This document shows positions 7,708-19,677 of a DNA stretch of 64,000 nucleotides, one piece after another; position 1 is the stretch's first letter; each line of letters begins with the position of its first letter. The DNA is from Streptomyces zingiberis (GTDB lineage: Bacteria > Actinomycetota > Actinomycetes > Streptomycetales > Streptomycetaceae). Where the stretch lies: contig NZ_JAATEN010000010.1 of the NCBI RefSeq assembly GCF_012034935.1, positions 1-64,000 on the forward strand, read 5' to 3'. The position numbers were made by a program, and so were the translations under genes. Under the pieces are notes generated by a model that saw only the letters and a list, made by a program, of their open reading frames with translations, had not been told where the DNA came from and ran no database searches.

Positions 7708-9750
7708 ATGGCCGGGCACGGTGCTGCTCCGGAGCGCAACGAGGGGCGGCCCGTCGACCCGGTGGGCAGGATCCCGCTCTACGACCGCCTCCGCCAGGGC
7801 GGCGGTCTGCTGCAGGACGGGGCCCCGGGCGGCCCGGTCAACCCGGTGCTGCGGATGGTGCTGCGCTGGGTGCGGCGGCCGCTGCTGGCGGCGCTCCGGC
7901 TGTGGCGGCGCAACATCCAGCTCCGGGTGGTGGCGATCACCCTGCTGATGTCGCTGGGTGTGGTGCTGCTGCTCGGCGTGGTGGTGATAGGGCAGGTGCG
8001 GCACGGTCTGCTGGACGCCAGGACGAGCGCCGCCCAGTCGCAGGCGGCCGGCGGATTCCGGGTGGCGCAGGACCAGGCCGACGCCGACGCGCGCGGCGAG
8101 GCGGGCGCCACGGCCGGCGGCCGCGCCCAGCTCAACTCCGGCGTCTGGCTGACCGACCTGGTGCAGCAGCTCGCCAGCGGCGGGCAGGGCGTCTACTCCG
8201 TGGTGGCACTCGGCTCGGACACCGAGCAGCCCTTCGTCGACGACAGCACGGGCACCCGCGCGCCGCGCTCCTCCGGCGACGTGCAGCCCGAGGAGAGCGT
8301 GCCGCAGGAACTGCGGGACTCCCTGGACACCGAGCCCGGCACGTACATGCAGCACACGCGCATCGTGCGCGGCTCGGGGAGCGGGGAGCCCGCGCTGGCG
8401 ATCGGCAAACAGCTCAACGACGTCAACGGCAACCCGTACCAGCTGTACTACCTCTTCCCGTTCACCCAGGAGGAGAAGTCGCTGAGCCTGGTCCGGACGA
8501 CCCTGGCGACGGCCGGGGTCTTCGTGGTCGTGCTGCTCGGCGCCATCGCCTGGGTGGTCGTCCGGCAGGTGGTGACGCCGGTGCGGATGGCGGCGGGGAT
8601 CTCCGAGCGGCTCGCGGCGGGGCTGCTGCAGGAGCGGATGAAGGTCTCCGGCGAGGACGACATCGCGCGGCTCGGGGAGTCCTTCAACAAGATGGCGAAG
8701 AATCTCCAGCTCAAGATCCAGCAGCTGGAGGAGCTCTCGCGGATGCAGCGCCGGTTCGTCTCCGACGTCTCGCACGAGCTGCGGACCCCGCTGACGACCG
8801 TGCGGATGGCCGCCGAGGTCATCCACGACGCCAGGGACGACTTCGACCCGGTGACGGCGCGCTCGGCGGAGCTGCTCAACGGCCAGCTCGACCGCTTCGA
8901 GTCGCTGCTCGCGGATCTGCTGGAGATCAGCCGGTTCGACGCCGGGGCGGCGGCGCTGGAGGCGGAGCCGATCGACCTGCGGACCGTGGTCGACCGGGTG
9001 ATCGAGGGCGCCGAGCCGCTGGCGGAGAAGAAGGGCAGCCGTGTCGTGGTGCGGGGCGCGGAGCAGCCGGTGGTGGCCGAGGTGGATCCGCGGCGGATCG
9101 AGCGGGTGCTGCGGAACCTCGTGGTCAACGCGGTGGAGCACGGGGAGGGCCGGGACGTCGTGGTACGGCTGGCCGCCGCCGGCGGCGCCGTGGCGGTGGC
9201 CGTGCGGGACTACGGGGTCGGCCTCAAGCCGGGGGAGGCGACCCGCGTCTTCAACCGTTTCTGGCGGGCCGATCCGGCGCGGGCGCGGACCACGGGCGGT
9301 ACGGGCCTCGGGCTGTCGATCGCCGTCGAGGACGCCCGGCTGCACGGCGGCTGGCTCCAGGCGTGGGGGGAGCCCGGCGGCGGCTCCCAGTTCCGGCTGA
9401 CGCTGCCGCGCACGGCGGACGACTCGCTCCGCGGCTCGCCCATACCGCTGGAGCCCGAGGACTCCCGGCGCAAGCGGGGAGCGGCGCAGGAGCCGGCCGT
9501 GGCCTCGCCGCCGGCTCCCCGGCCGGCCGCCGCCGCGCCGGTCTCGTCGTCGCCGGCGGCGGTGTCCGCCGCCCGGGCGCCCGCGCCGGTGACGGGAGCT
9601 GCGGACCCGGCGGCGCTGCCGGGGAGCGGGACCCGTGTGGTGGCGCGCGGTGCGGACGCGCGGCGTCCGGAGGATCGCCGGGCCGCCACGGGCACGGCCC
9701 GGCAGGGCGGGAAGGGCGACGATCGGGAGGACGGCTCGGGTGAATCCTGA
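7708..9750 (+). CDS. mtrB: Sensor histidine kinase MtrB
   Basis: 680 residues. Transmembrane helix 1 is near residues 70-92, followed by an extracytoplasmic sensor region to about 260 and helix 2 near 268-290 (AGVFVVVLLGAIAWVVV). HAMP, HisKA with His356 (SDVSHELRTPLTTVRM) and HATPase_c (NLVVNAVEHG, GGTGLGLSI) come next. After the kinase core there is a roughly 110-residue Ala/Pro/Arg-rich tail with no recognisable domain, which is longer than in mycobacterial MtrB. It overlaps the lpqB start. It phosphorylates MtrA, and LpqB is thought to modulate it at the membrane. Confidence 0.97.
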   Translation: MAGHGAAPERNEGRPVDPVGRIPLYDRLRQGGGLLQDGAPGGPVNPVLRMVLRWVRRPLLAALRLWRRNIQLRVVAITLLMSLGVVLLLGVVVIGQVRHGLLDARTSAAQSQAAGGFRVAQDQADADARGEAGATAGGRAQLNSGVWLTDLVQQLASGGQGVYSVVALGSDTEQPFVDDSTGTRAPRSSGDVQPEESVPQELRDSLDTEPGTYMQHTRIVRGSGSGEPALAIGKQLNDVNGNPYQLYYLFPFTQEEKSLSLVRTTLATAGVFVVVLLGAIAWVVVRQVVTPVRMAAGISERLAAGLLQERMKVSGEDDIARLGESFNKMAKNLQLKIQQLEELSRMQRRFVSDVSHELRTPLTTVRMAAEVIHDARDDFDPVTARSAELLNGQLDRFESLLADLLEISRFDAGAAALEAEPIDLRTVVDRVIEGAEPLAEKKGSRVVVRGAEQPVVAEVDPRRIERVLRNLVVNAVEHGEGRDVVVRLAAAGGAVAVAVRDYGVGLKPGEATRVFNRFWRADPARARTTGGTGLGLSIAVEDARLHGGWLQAWGEPGGGSQFRLTLPRTADDSLRGSPIPLEPEDSRRKRGAAQEPAVASPPAPRPAAAAPVSSSPAAVSAARAPAPVTGAADPAALPGSGTRVVARGADARRPEDRRAATGTARQGGKGDDREDGSGES

Positions 9751-11620
9751 CCTGCGGTCGTATCGGGGGGCGTATCGGCGGTCGGACCAACGGCCGTATC
9801 GGTGGCGGAGCGCCCGGAGGGTGGCCGCGCTGGGCGTGTGCGGGGCGCTGGCGGCCGGGTGCGCGTCGATGCCGGACGGCGGAGGGGTCCGCCGGGTCGA
9901 CGTCTCGCAGCGGGCGGACGCCGACGCGCAGGTGCGGGTCTTCGGCCTGCCGCCGCGCAAGGGGGAGCAGCCGGCGGACATCGTGCGCGGCTTCCTGGAG
10001 GCGACCACCAGCGACGAGGCGGACTTCCGCACGGCGCGGCTCTACCTGACGGAGGAGGCGTCCCGGAGCTGGCGCCCCGCGTCCGGGACCACGGTCCTGG
10101 CCGACGGCCCGGTGCCGCAGATGGAGCCGCAGTCCGGGGAGCGGCGGGCGAACTCCGCCACGGCCGTGCTCCGGGGCGACAAGATCGCCGCGGTCGACCA
10201 GGGCCAGGCGTACCGGCCGGAGGAGGCCGACTACCAGGCGCGGGTACGGCTGACCAGGGTGGACGGCGAGTGGCGCATCGACCGGCCGCCGGAGGGGCTG
10301 GTCCTCGGCCGGTCCGATTTCGAGCGGATCTACCGCTCCGTCAACACGTACTACTACGCCGTCCCCGGCTCCCGGGAGGACTCCGGTACGGGGGGTGACG
10401 TGCTGGTCGCCGACCCGGTCCATCTGCGCAAGCGGGTGGACAAGCGGGAGGACCTGGTGACCTCCACGGTCAAGGCGCTGCTCAAGGGGCCGAGCGACTG
10501 GCTCGACCCGGTGGTGGAGTCGAAGTTCCCCGAGGGGACGGAGCTGGTCGACGAGACCCTGTCGATGGACGACTCCAACGGCTTGCGGGTCCGGCTCAAC
10601 CAGCGCGGCTCGCGGGTCACCCCGGAGCAGTGCACCCAGATGGCGGCCCAGCTGTACTTCGCCGTGCAGGATCTCGCGTCGGCCCAGGTCAGCCAGGTGG
10701 ACCTGGCGGACCCGGGGGGCGCGCAGCTGTGCGTGGTCAACCGCGGCCAGGCGGACGCCTACGCCCCGCCCGGCCTGCGGGAACCGTCCGAGCGGCAGTA
10801 CTTCCTCGACGACCAGGGCCGGATGGTGAGCCTGCCGCCCGGCGGCGAGACCCCGACGCGGGCTCCCGGGCCCTTCGGGGACGGTTCGATCGCGCTGGGG
10901 ACGGTCGCCGTCTCCCGTACCGAGCGGTCGGCGGCCGGGGTCACGAGGGACGGGCGCTCGCTGTACGTGGCGCAGATCGAGGCGGGGGCGGAGCTCGGCC
11001 CGCCCCGGCTGCGCAGCGCGTCGGCGGGTCCCGGCGGCGGGTTCTCCCGGCCCGGCTGGGACGCGCGCGGCAATCTGTGGGTGGTCGACCGGGACCCGGA
11101 GCAGCCGCGGCTGCTCGTCCTGCCCCGCGGCACGGACGAGCCGCGGGAGGTGGTGGTCCCCGCGCTGGGCGACGGCCGGATCGAGTCGATCCGGGTGGCC
11201 TCGGACGGGGTGCGCATCGCCCTGGTGGTCAAGCGGGGCGACCGTACGTCGCTGGAGCTGGGGCGGATCGAGCGGACGGGGGACGGGCCGGACAAGCCGC
11301 CCCTGTCGGTGAACGGCCTGCGGTCGATGACCCCGGAGCTGGAACAGGTCGAGTCGGCGTCCTGGGCCGGGGTGAGCCGGCTGGTGGTCGTGGGCCGCGC
11401 CTCCGGCGTGCAGCAGTTGCGGTACGTGCAGACGGACGGCTCGTCGGTGAACAGCCCGCCGCCGCCGGGCGCCAACGGGGTCACCACCGTGGCGGCCTCG
11501 GAGGACGAGAACAAGCCCCTGCTCGCCCACTCCGAGGACGGGATCGTGCGGCTGCCGCCCTCGGGCGGCAACTGGCAGCTGGTGACCAAGAAGGGGTCCG
11601 AGCCGGCTTATCCGGGGTGA
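9740..11620 (+). CDS. lpqB: Lipoprotein LpqB, MtrAB accessory factor
   Basis: 626 residues from GTG 9740, which overlaps the last 11 bases of mtrB. The lipobox LAAGC puts the lipidated cysteine at about residue 41. A GerMN-type domain follows at about 200-330 (SRVTPEQCTQMAAQLYFAV), then a beta-propeller-like C-terminal half. LpqB sits on the outer face of the membrane and interacts with the MtrB sensor domain. The longer open frame upstream is only a shadow inside mtrB. An alternative downstream start would lose the signal peptide, so GTG 9740 is preferred. Confidence 0.94.
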   Translation: MNPDLRSYRGAYRRSDQRPYRWRSARRVAALGVCGALAAGCASMPDGGGVRRVDVSQRADADAQVRVFGLPPRKGEQPADIVRGFLEATTSDEADFRTARLYLTEEASRSWRPASGTTVLADGPVPQMEPQSGERRANSATAVLRGDKIAAVDQGQAYRPEEADYQARVRLTRVDGEWRIDRPPEGLVLGRSDFERIYRSVNTYYYAVPGSREDSGTGGDVLVADPVHLRKRVDKREDLVTSTVKALLKGPSDWLDPVVESKFPEGTELVDETLSMDDSNGLRVRLNQRGSRVTPEQCTQMAAQLYFAVQDLASAQVSQVDLADPGGAQLCVVNRGQADAYAPPGLREPSERQYFLDDQGRMVSLPPGGETPTRAPGPFGDGSIALGTVAVSRTERSAAGVTRDGRSLYVAQIEAGAELGPPRLRSASAGPGGGFSRPGWDARGNLWVVDRDPEQPRLLVLPRGTDEPREVVVPALGDGRIESIRVASDGVRIALVVKRGDRTSLELGRIERTGDGPDKPPLSVNGLRSMTPELEQVESASWAGVSRLVVVGRASGVQQLRYVQTDGSSVNSPPPPGANGVTTVAASEDENKPLLAHSEDGIVRLPPSGGNWQLVTKKGSEPAYPG

Positions 11621-11841
11621 TGCCGGCGGCCGGCGTGAGCCGGGCCGGTGGCCGGCCGCCCGGCGGGCCCCTCCGGCGTGCCCGGCCCCGTCCGCCGCGC
11701 CGGCAGCGCCGGCCGCGCCCGCCCCGCCGGCGCCACCGATCCGGTCGACCCCGCTGACTCCGCCGACCGCGCGGACCGGGGGAGACGCGGGTTTTCCACA
11801 GGGCTGGCGGGCCTGTCCCGCCGGGCGCCACAGTGGCCGTC

Positions 11842-12621
11842 ATGAGCGGATGCGCGCGGGGAGACGTACAAGGATGCGTCAGGGGATGGTGGCAGGAGCT
11901 CTCGGACCTGGTGCTGCCGGTCGACTGCGCGGGGTGCGGTCTGCCGCGTAACCGGTTGTGCGCCCGGTGCCGTGGAGTGCTGGACCGCGGGGGCGCGGTC
12001 GAGGTGTGTCCCGAACCGCCGCCGGCGGGGCTGCCGCCGGTGCGCGCGGTCGTGCCCTACGGAGGTGAGGTGCGGGAGATGCTGCTGGCGCACAAGGAGC
12101 GTGGCGCGCTGGCTCTGGCGCGGCCGCTGGGCGCGGCGCTCGCCGCGGCGGTGCGCGCGCACCGGCCCTGGGCCGGGGGCGGCGGGACGCTGCTGCTGGT
12201 GCCGGTTCCGTCGGCGCGGCGCGCGGTGGCCCGCCGGGGGCACGACCCCACGCGCCGGATCGGGTTCGCCGCCGCGGCGGTGCTTCGGGGCGAGGGACGG
12301 CCGGTGCGGGTGATGCCCGCGCTGCGGCAGCGGAGGGTGGTGGCCGACCAGGCGGGGCTGCCGGCCCGGGAGCGCGCGGCGAACCTGGCGGGCGCGCTGG
12401 AGGTGAGGGGCGCCGCGCGGGGATGGGTGCGATCGGCCCCGGTCGTCCTCGTGGACGACCTGGTGACGACGGGGGCGTCACTGGCGGAATCGGCACGTTC
12501 GGTTCGCGCGGCAGGGGGGAAGGTGATCGGTGCGGCGGTGGTCGCCGCGCCACCGGGCGCCTTCGTGGCCCGGTCGGCCCGGGCTGCGCCGACGGCGGGC
12601 CGACGGCGTAGGCACAGGTGA
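11842..12621 (+). CDS. ComF-family phosphoribosyltransferase-like protein
   Basis: 259 residues from ATG 11842; a GTG three codons earlier (11833) is equally possible because neither has a clear ribosome site. The N-terminus carries a double zinc knuckle (CAGCGLPRNRLCARC) and the C-terminus the PRPP-binding loop VVLVDDLVTTGASLAES, the ComF/GntX architecture. In naturally competent bacteria ComF aids DNA uptake. In Streptomyces the role is unknown, and no other competence gene is nearby. It sits 220 bases after lpqB, separated by a gap that contains a TTTTCCACA element at 11792-11800. Confidence 0.88.
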   Translation: MSGCARGDVQGCVRGWWQELSDLVLPVDCAGCGLPRNRLCARCRGVLDRGGAVEVCPEPPPAGLPPVRAVVPYGGEVREMLLAHKERGALALARPLGAALAAAVRAHRPWAGGGGTLLLVPVPSARRAVARRGHDPTRRIGFAAAAVLRGEGRPVRVMPALRQRRVVADQAGLPARERAANLAGALEVRGAARGWVRSAPVVLVDDLVTTGASLAESARSVRAAGGKVIGAAVVAAPPGAFVARSARAAPTAGRRRRHR

Positions 12622-13003
12622 GAGCGGTGGACCGGACGTTCCGGAAGGAAGCCCTCCGGAACGAGGCGGGGAGGAAAACGGTCCCCGCCGAGGGGTGCCA
12701 TCCCTCGATCGGGCGGGTTATGTTCGAATCTGAGAAGTGGCTGAATTTATACCACTTCTGGCGGGTTTTGCCGTGGCCTGGTGAGGACAGGTGCGAGTCA
12801 AGGAGAAGGCTCGCCGGCCCCGGCCGACGGGCGCCGACCCACCGGCTGGGAGGAGGAGGTCAAGGGCCGCAGCGCCCGGCTCCGCGCCGGCGTGACCAGG
12901 TGATGCGGCAGACGCAGATCGGACGCCCCCGCCGCCGGCGGACGTCCGGACCGAGGCAAGTGGGGCGCTCCGCTCGGCGGAGGCCCCGGGAACGGAGTTC
13001 CGC
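12622..13003. other. Intergenic region comF-hpf (382 bp)
   Basis: No gene supported. The short open frame here has non-coding codon use. The stretch includes an island of unusually AT-rich sequence around 12720-12765 holding a perfect inverted repeat (listed separately). It probably contains the hpf promoter; no consensus -35/-10 pair could be fixed. Confidence 0.6.
12733..12759. repeat. Perfect 8-bp inverted repeat with AT-rich 11-base centre
   Basis: AGAAGTGG, then CTGAATTTATA, then CCACTTCT. The arms match exactly and the AT-rich centre stands out in this genome. There is no T-run, and it lies 245 bp before hpf and 110 bp after comF, so an operator in the hpf leader is as likely as a terminator for comF. 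Confidence 0.5.
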
Positions 13004-13693
13004 GTGGACATCGTCGTCAAGGGCCGCAAGACCGAGGTGCCCGAGCGCTTCCGCAAGCACGTGACCGAGAAGCTGAAGCTGGAGAAGATCCAGAAGCTCG
13101 ACGGCAAGGTGATCAGCCTCGATGTCGAGGTGTCCAAGGAGCACAACCCCCGGCAGGCGGACCGCTCCGACCGAGTGGAGATCACCCTGCGCACGCGCGG
13201 CCCGGTGATCCGGGCGGAGGCCGCCGCCGCCGATCCCTACGCCGCGCTGGACGCCGCCACGGCACGCCTGGAGGCGCAGCTGCGCAAGCGGAGTGACAAG
13301 CGCCGGGTCCACCGGGGCCCGGGCCGGACCCCCACCAGCGTGGCCGCCGCGACCGCTCCACTGGCCGGGCACCTGAACGGTGAGACGCCCACGACCCCCG
13401 CGCCGCGGGAGGAGACGGTGCCCACCAAGAAGGTCGGCTGCCTGGAGGTCCAGGGGGACGGGCCGCTGGTGGTCCGTGAGAAGACCCACACCGCCGCCCC
13501 GATGAGCCTGGACCAGGCCCTCTACGAGATGGAGCTGGTCGGGCACGACTTCTACCTCTTCATCGACGCGGAGACCAAGCAGCCCAGCGTGGTCTACCGG
13601 CGCCACGCGTACGACTACGGCGTGATCCACCTGGAGGCGGACTCGATGGTCTCCGAGCCGCCCGCCGGCGCGGGTGGTGCGCTCGGCGGCTGA
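13004..13693 (+). CDS. hpf: Long-form ribosome hibernation promoting factor
   Basis: 229 residues. Residues 1-110 are the RaiA/YfiA ribosome-binding domain (MDIVVKGRKTEVPERFRKHV). Residues 165-225 form the C-terminal dimerisation domain (KTHTAAPMSLDQALYEMELV, then GHDFYLFIDAETKQPSVVYR) that lets two 70S ribosomes pair as 100S. A charged linker separates them. GTG 13004 matches the family N-terminus exactly and GGAACGGAG lies just upstream. It acts in stationary phase or stress to silence ribosomes. The neighbourhood hpf - orphan regulator - secA is conserved across actinobacteria. Confidence 0.96.
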   Translation: MDIVVKGRKTEVPERFRKHVTEKLKLEKIQKLDGKVISLDVEVSKEHNPRQADRSDRVEITLRTRGPVIRAEAAAADPYAALDAATARLEAQLRKRSDKRRVHRGPGRTPTSVAAATAPLAGHLNGETPTTPAPREETVPTKKVGCLEVQGDGPLVVREKTHTAAPMSLDQALYEMELVGHDFYLFIDAETKQPSVVYRRHAYDYGVIHLEADSMVSEPPAGAGGALGG

Positions 13694-13893
13694 TCGCGGT
13701 GGTGCCGTCCGCGACCTGATCACCATGCCCCCGGGAGCGTCCGTGCGCCCCCGGGGGCTCCACCGTGCGACCGCGGGGGCACCGTTCCACCCGCCGGGCA
13801 TGAAATCATGGCGAGGCGGCCGCCAACCCGGCGCTGCGCAGCACGGGTTGGCCCGGCACGCGATCGAGGGCCCCGCCCTCGGGGGGAGGAACC

Positions 13894-14637
13894 ATGGCGG
13901 ACAGCTTCGGGCCCGTGACCGGCGGAGACGGCGGGGGAGCCGTCGGTTCCGGCGCGGACGCGGGGGGGTCCCGCAAGGAACCCATCCGGGTCCTGGTGGT
14001 GGACGACCACGCTCTCTTCCGGCGCGGGCTGGAGATCGTGCTCGCGCAGGAGGAGGACATCGAGGTCATCGGCGAGGCCGGGGACGGCGCCGAGGCCGTG
14101 GAGAAGGCGGCCGACCTGCTGCCCGACATCGTGCTGATGGACGTCCGGATGCCGCGGCGCGGTGGTATCGAGGCCTGTACCGCGCTGAAGGAGGTGGCCC
14201 CCAGCGCGAAGATCATCATGTTGACGATCAGCGACGAGGAGGCCGACCTCTACGAGGCGATCAAGGCCGGTGCCACCGGGTACCTCCTCAAGGAGATCTC
14301 CACCGACGAGGTGGCCACCGCCATCCGCGCGGTCGCGGACGGCCAGTCGCAGATCAGCCCGTCGATGGCCTCCAAACTGCTCACCGAGTTCAAGTCGATG
14401 ATCCAGCGCACCGACGAGCGGCGGCTGGTGCCCGCCCCCAGGCTCACCGACCGGGAGCTGGAGGTGCTCAAGCTCGTCGCCACCGGAATGAACAACCGGG
14501 ACATCGCCAAGGAACTCTTCATCAGCGAGAACACGGTGAAGAACCACGTCCGCAACATCCTGGAGAAGTTGCAGCTCCACTCGCGGATGGAGGCCGTGGT
14601 CTACGCGATGCGGGAGAAGATCCTCGAGATCCGCTGA
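13894..14637 (+). CDS. Orphan NarL/FixJ-family response regulator
   Basis: 247 residues. A 28-residue Gly-rich leader precedes a receiver domain with DDH near 37-39 and phospho-acceptor Asp83 (IVLMDVRMP). A LuxR-type helix-turn-helix lies at about 185-240 (LTDRELEVLKLVATGMNNRD, then ISENTVKNHVRNILEKL). No histidine kinase is adjacent. The start is ATG 13894 with a GGGGGGAGGAA ribosome site 4-5 bases upstream. Gene order is conserved in Streptomyces between hpf and secA; targets are unknown. Confidence 0.93.
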   Translation: MADSFGPVTGGDGGGAVGSGADAGGSRKEPIRVLVVDDHALFRRGLEIVLAQEEDIEVIGEAGDGAEAVEKAADLLPDIVLMDVRMPRRGGIEACTALKEVAPSAKIIMLTISDEEADLYEAIKAGATGYLLKEISTDEVATAIRAVADGQSQISPSMASKLLTEFKSMIQRTDERRLVPAPRLTDRELEVLKLVATGMNNRDIAKELFISENTVKNHVRNILEKLQLHSRMEAVVYAMREKILEIR

Positions 14638-14907
14638 CCGGATCAGGTCCGTCGGCGCGGGGGCGTCCGGAGCGGAAGTCGGCCGGAGCCGGCCGCACCG
14701 CGCCGCAGGCCGGGCGCCGCAGGGCGTACCGCCCCGTGCCGTGACCGGCCACCGGAGGTCTCCGGCCACCGCCACGCTCCCCGCCCGGGCCGCCCCCGCC
14801 CGCACCCGTGGAACTCCCGCCACGCGCGGTTCCGCCCCGGCCCAGGCCACCGGAGACGGCCGGCCGGGACGGGCCACCGGAGGCGATCGGGGACGGGAGT
14901 GACCGGA

Positions 14908-16128
14908 TCAGCGGAGGATCTCCGCGAGTTCGGCGGCCAGGGGCGCGGCCAGCTCGGGCGGGTCGATCCGCTCGATCCGGACGTCGGAGCACCCGACCCA
15001 GGAGGCCGCCTCCGCCAGCGCCTCGGCCATCGGCCGTACCGCCTTGCCGCCGCGGAGCGACAACTGCCGTGCGACCAGCGTCGTGCCCTCGCGGGCCGGG
15101 TCCACCCGGCCCAGCAACCGTCCGCCCGACAGCAGGGGCATGGCGAAGTAGCCGTGAATCCGCCGGGGCCGGGGGACGTACGCCTCCAGCCGGTGCGTGA
15201 AGTCGAAGATCCGCTCGGTGCGCGGCCGGTCCCAGATGAGCGAGTCGAAGGGGGAGAGCAGGGTGGTGCGGTGCCGGCCCCGCGCCGGTGGTGCCAGCGC
15301 CGCCGGGTCGGCCCAGGCGGCGCCCGGGGGCCGCGCGGCCGGCGATCCGCCGCGCCCGGGCCTGCCCCATCCTTCGACCACCACCGGGACGAGACCGGAG
15401 TCGGCGATCACCTCGTCCACCTGTTCGGAACGGAGCCGGTGGTAGTCGGCCAGATCCGCGCGGGTGGCCACCCCCATCGCGGCCCCGGCCTGGGCGACCA
15501 GCCGGCGCACACACTCGTGGTCGTCGACGTCGTCGTGGAAGAGCGGGCCGGGTATGACGCGCTCGGCGAGGTCGTACACGCGTTTCCAGCCGCGCCGCCG
15601 GGCGCACACCACCTCGCCGGTGTCGAGCAGCCACTCCACCGCGATCTTCGTCTCCGACCAGTCGTACCACTCGCCGCCGTTCTTGGCGCCGCCCAGCTCC
15701 GTCGCGGTGAGGGGGCCGTCGCTCTTCAGCCGGTCCCGTACGGCGGCGCACGAACGCTCCGAGTCCTCCAGGACATGCCACCGCCTGCCCCGGGCCACGC
15801 GCTCCCGGCGGCGGAAGGCGAAGTGCGGCCACTCCTCGACGGGCAGCACGCAGGCGGCGTGCGACCAGTACTCGAAGGCGGTGGAACCCGACCAGTAGGC
15901 GGATTCCACGGCGGAACGCCCGACCGCCCCCAGCCGGGCGTACGGCACCAGCTCGTGCGAGCGCGCGAGCACCGAGATCGTGTCGAGCTGGACGGCGCCG
16001 AGCCGCCGGAGCACCCCGCGCACCCCGCCACGGCGGTCCGGGGCGCCCAGCAGCCCCTGGGCCCGCAGCGCGATGCGGCGGGCCTCGTCGGCGGAGAGTT
16101 CCAGGGAGGGCGTCGGCAGGCTCGTCAT
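14908..16128 (-). CDS. YcaQ/AlkX-type winged-helix DNA glycosylase
   Basis: 406 residues of the HTH_42 (YcaQ/AlkZ) superfamily: tandem winged helices and a beta-barrel. The family catalytic motif appears as GAVQLDTISVLARSHE, i.e. Gln47-Leu-Asp49. The Q-x-D form characterises the YcaQ/AlkX branch that unhooks interstrand DNA crosslinks, whereas Q-x-Q is typical of AlkZ self-resistance enzymes in antibiotic clusters. Other conserved features are the SHELVPYARLG block and LLSPFDSLIWDRPR near residue 295. It lies alone on the minus strand, convergent with the orphan regulator and divergent from secA. Housekeeping repair is more likely than biosynthetic self-protection. Confidence 0.88.
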   Translation of the reverse strand: MTSLPTPSLELSADEARRIALRAQGLLGAPDRRGGVRGVLRRLGAVQLDTISVLARSHELVPYARLGAVGRSAVESAYWSGSTAFEYWSHAACVLPVEEWPHFAFRRRERVARGRRWHVLEDSERSCAAVRDRLKSDGPLTATELGGAKNGGEWYDWSETKIAVEWLLDTGEVVCARRRGWKRVYDLAERVIPGPLFHDDVDDHECVRRLVAQAGAAMGVATRADLADYHRLRSEQVDEVIADSGLVPVVVEGWGRPGRGGSPAARPPGAAWADPAALAPPARGRHRTTLLSPFDSLIWDRPRTERIFDFTHRLEAYVPRPRRIHGYFAMPLLSGGRLLGRVDPAREGTTLVARQLSLRGGKAVRPMAEALAEAASWVGCSDVRIERIDPPELAAPLAAELAEILR

Positions 16129-16580
16129 GGCCGCACCTTAGACCCGGCCACCGACAACGCCCGCCGGAGCCGTCCCCCGCCGCCTGTCACCGCCGCCCGT
16201 CCCCTGGCCGCCGGCCGCTCGCCGTGCCCCGCACCCGGCCCCCGCGCCGGCGCCGCCCGGCCCCGGTGCGGGAGCGCGTGCCGTCACCGTCACCGGTGCC
16301 GCCGTCACCGCTCCGTCAGGCTCCGTCACCGCACCGTCACCGTTCCGGTGGTGGCGTGTCCCGGGGGCCCCGGCGTGCGCCGGAGGCCCGCGGGTGCGGT
16401 GGGGCGGCACTCATGGGGCGCCTCGGGCGTTGGGCTAGGCGGAGCGAGTGCGCGCCTTCGTGGTGACGGACCTCCCGATGCGGGGGCCTCCTGTCTTACG
16501 ATGGCCGGTGCGGTGGGCCCGGCTCGCCGCCCCCTCGAACCCGACCATGCCAGGCCCGACCGGCAAGGAGACCACCCCAA
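16129..16580. other. Divergent intergenic region ycaQ-like / secA (452 bp)
   Basis: No gene supported. A TACGAT -10-like hexamer at 16497-16502 would start a secA transcript with a roughly 70-base leader; no good -35 is seen. The rest is low-complexity C/G-rich sequence with repeated CACCGTCACCG-like words around 16280-16345 and nothing else recognisable. Confidence 0.4.
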
Positions 16581-19412
<2,832 letters not shown>

Positions 19413-19465
19413 GACCGCGGCGCCGGTCCCCCGGGTGGGGGCCGGGCGCCCGGCGGAGCGTGTGC

Positions 19466-19503
19466 CCCGGGGGCCGGACACCGATCGGTGTCCGGCCCCC
19501 GGG
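19466..19503 (+). terminator. Perfect 38-base palindromic terminator after secA
   Basis: The whole 38 bases are their own reverse complement (core GGACACCGATCGGTGTCC flanked by long G and C runs), 53 bases after the secA stop. The hairpin could end transcription in both directions and would shield secA from the minus-strand gene ending at 19678. Confidence 0.85.
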
Positions 19504-19677
19504 CGTTCCCGGACCTCTGCCCCCGTGTCCCCGGGCTCCCGCTGCCCGTTCCCGGGCCCTGCCCCGGGCTTGCGCGAGCCCCGGCGCCCTGCCCTGCCGG
19601 GCCGGTGGCCGGTCCGGGGAGCGCCGGCCTGCCGCCGGCCGGCGGGGCGGCCCGGTGGCCGGGCGGGCGGTGAGCCC

